Positions 5,352 to 5,645 of a DNA stretch of 5,645 bases are shown one piece after another; position 1 is the first letter of the stretch, and each line of letters begins with the position of its first letter. Below the pieces are notes generated by a model, which was given only the letters and a program-made list of their open reading frames with translations, did not search any database and had not been told where the DNA came from. Made by a program: the position numbers and the translations under genes. Source of the stretch: an uncultured Oceanospirillales bacterium (lineage in GTDB: Bacteria; Pseudomonadota; Gammaproteobacteria; Pseudomonadales; Litorivicinaceae). The stretch spans positions 1 to 5,645 of the forward strand of contig CAJXTO010000102.1 in the NCBI GenBank assembly GCA_913061245.1, in the 5' to 3' direction.

Positions 5352-5645
5352 AATTGGCGTTGATTTGTGTGAAATCGAACGAATCCGTGAGGCAGTGAGT
5401 CGGCATGGAGATCATTTCGCGCAGAAGATTCTTTCAACTGCAGAGCGTGCTGATTTTGATGGCTTGAATCAAACCATGCAGGCCGCTTTTCTTGCAAAAC
5501 GGTTCGCCGCGAAAGAAGCGGTGGCGAAGGCCCTCGGGACTGGTATCGGTCGCGGTTTTGGCTTCCATGACATTTCAATCACGCATGATGAGCTCGGTAA
5601 GCCGATGGTCTCGCTGAATGCGGAAAATCCAACTCTCAAGGATGC
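5341..5645 (+). CDS. acpS: Holo-[acyl-carrier-protein] synthase (AcpS), 3' end cut off
   Basis: AcpS transfers 4'-phosphopantetheine from coenzyme A to a serine of acyl carrier protein, activating it for fatty acid synthesis in the cytoplasm. The frame is open to the window edge, giving 101 complete codons plus two bases; the family is usually near 126 residues, so about 25 C-terminal residues lie outside. The N-terminus MIIGIGVDLCEIERI carries the metal-binding aspartate (D8) of the GxDxxxIxRI motif. FLAKRFAAKEAVAKALGTGIG (50-70) is the second signature, with E59 as the second magnesium ligand and K58 and K63 conserved. The ELGKP segment (84-88) is also typical. The ATG overlaps the pdxJ stop in an ATGA, so translation is probably coupled. 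Position directly after pdxJ matches E. coli. Confidence 0.96.
   Translation, partial: MIIGIGVDLCEIERIREAVSRHGDHFAQKILSTAERADFDGLNQTMQAAFLAKRFAAKEAVAKALGTGIGRGFGFHDISITHDELGKPMVSLNAENPTLKD

Noticed and set aside
1..5645. Defence system, mobile element, CRISPR array, or RNA gene
   Set aside because: Every part of the window is accounted for by seven conserved housekeeping genes with at most 3 untranslated bases between them. No repeats of array type, transposase, integrase or tRNA-like sequence was seen.

Overview
The window is an ordinary, densely packed core-genome segment of a proteobacterium, most likely a gammaproteobacterium. All genes lie on the + strand in the order lepA(partial)-lepB-rnc-era-recO-pdxJ-acpS(partial). 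This order, and the close protein resemblance to the E. coli orthologues as I recall them, point to Gammaproteobacteria. A betaproteobacterium is not excluded, and I cannot name a genus. AcpS at the end of the cluster argues against a Pseudomonas aeruginosa-like genome, which as I recall lacks a classical AcpS.

Layout: positions 1-1631 hold the 3' nine-tenths of lepA (ribosomal GTPase EF4). lepB (signal peptidase I) follows after 3 bases. From there every gene overlaps the next by 1 to 4 bases: lepB/rnc by GTGA, rnc/era by ATGA, era/recO by one base, recO/pdxJ by ATGA and pdxJ/acpS by ATGA. acpS runs off the right edge at 5645. The longest untranslated stretch is the 3 bases at 1632-1634, so there is no room for RNA genes, conventional intergenic promoters or terminators. 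I saw no mobile elements, CRISPR arrays, tRNAs or minus-strand genes.

The operon combines translation and RNA processing (LepA, RNase III, Era), protein export (LepB), recombinational repair (RecO), and cofactor or carrier-protein maturation (PdxJ makes pyridoxine 5'-phosphate; AcpS attaches 4'-phosphopantetheine to acyl carrier protein). RNase III and Era meet functionally in 16S rRNA maturation; the others are linked mainly by shared transcription. The overlapping starts, most with weak Shine-Dalgarno sequences, suggest translational coupling along one long mRNA.

I found no undescribed system. Points worth a modest second look are the lack of any leader or spacer before rnc, a glycine- and glutamate-bearing GXXG loop in the Era KH domain, a 14-bp palindrome centred on the acpS start, a 7-bp hairpin inside lepB, and a shortened RecO with a trimmed basic loop.
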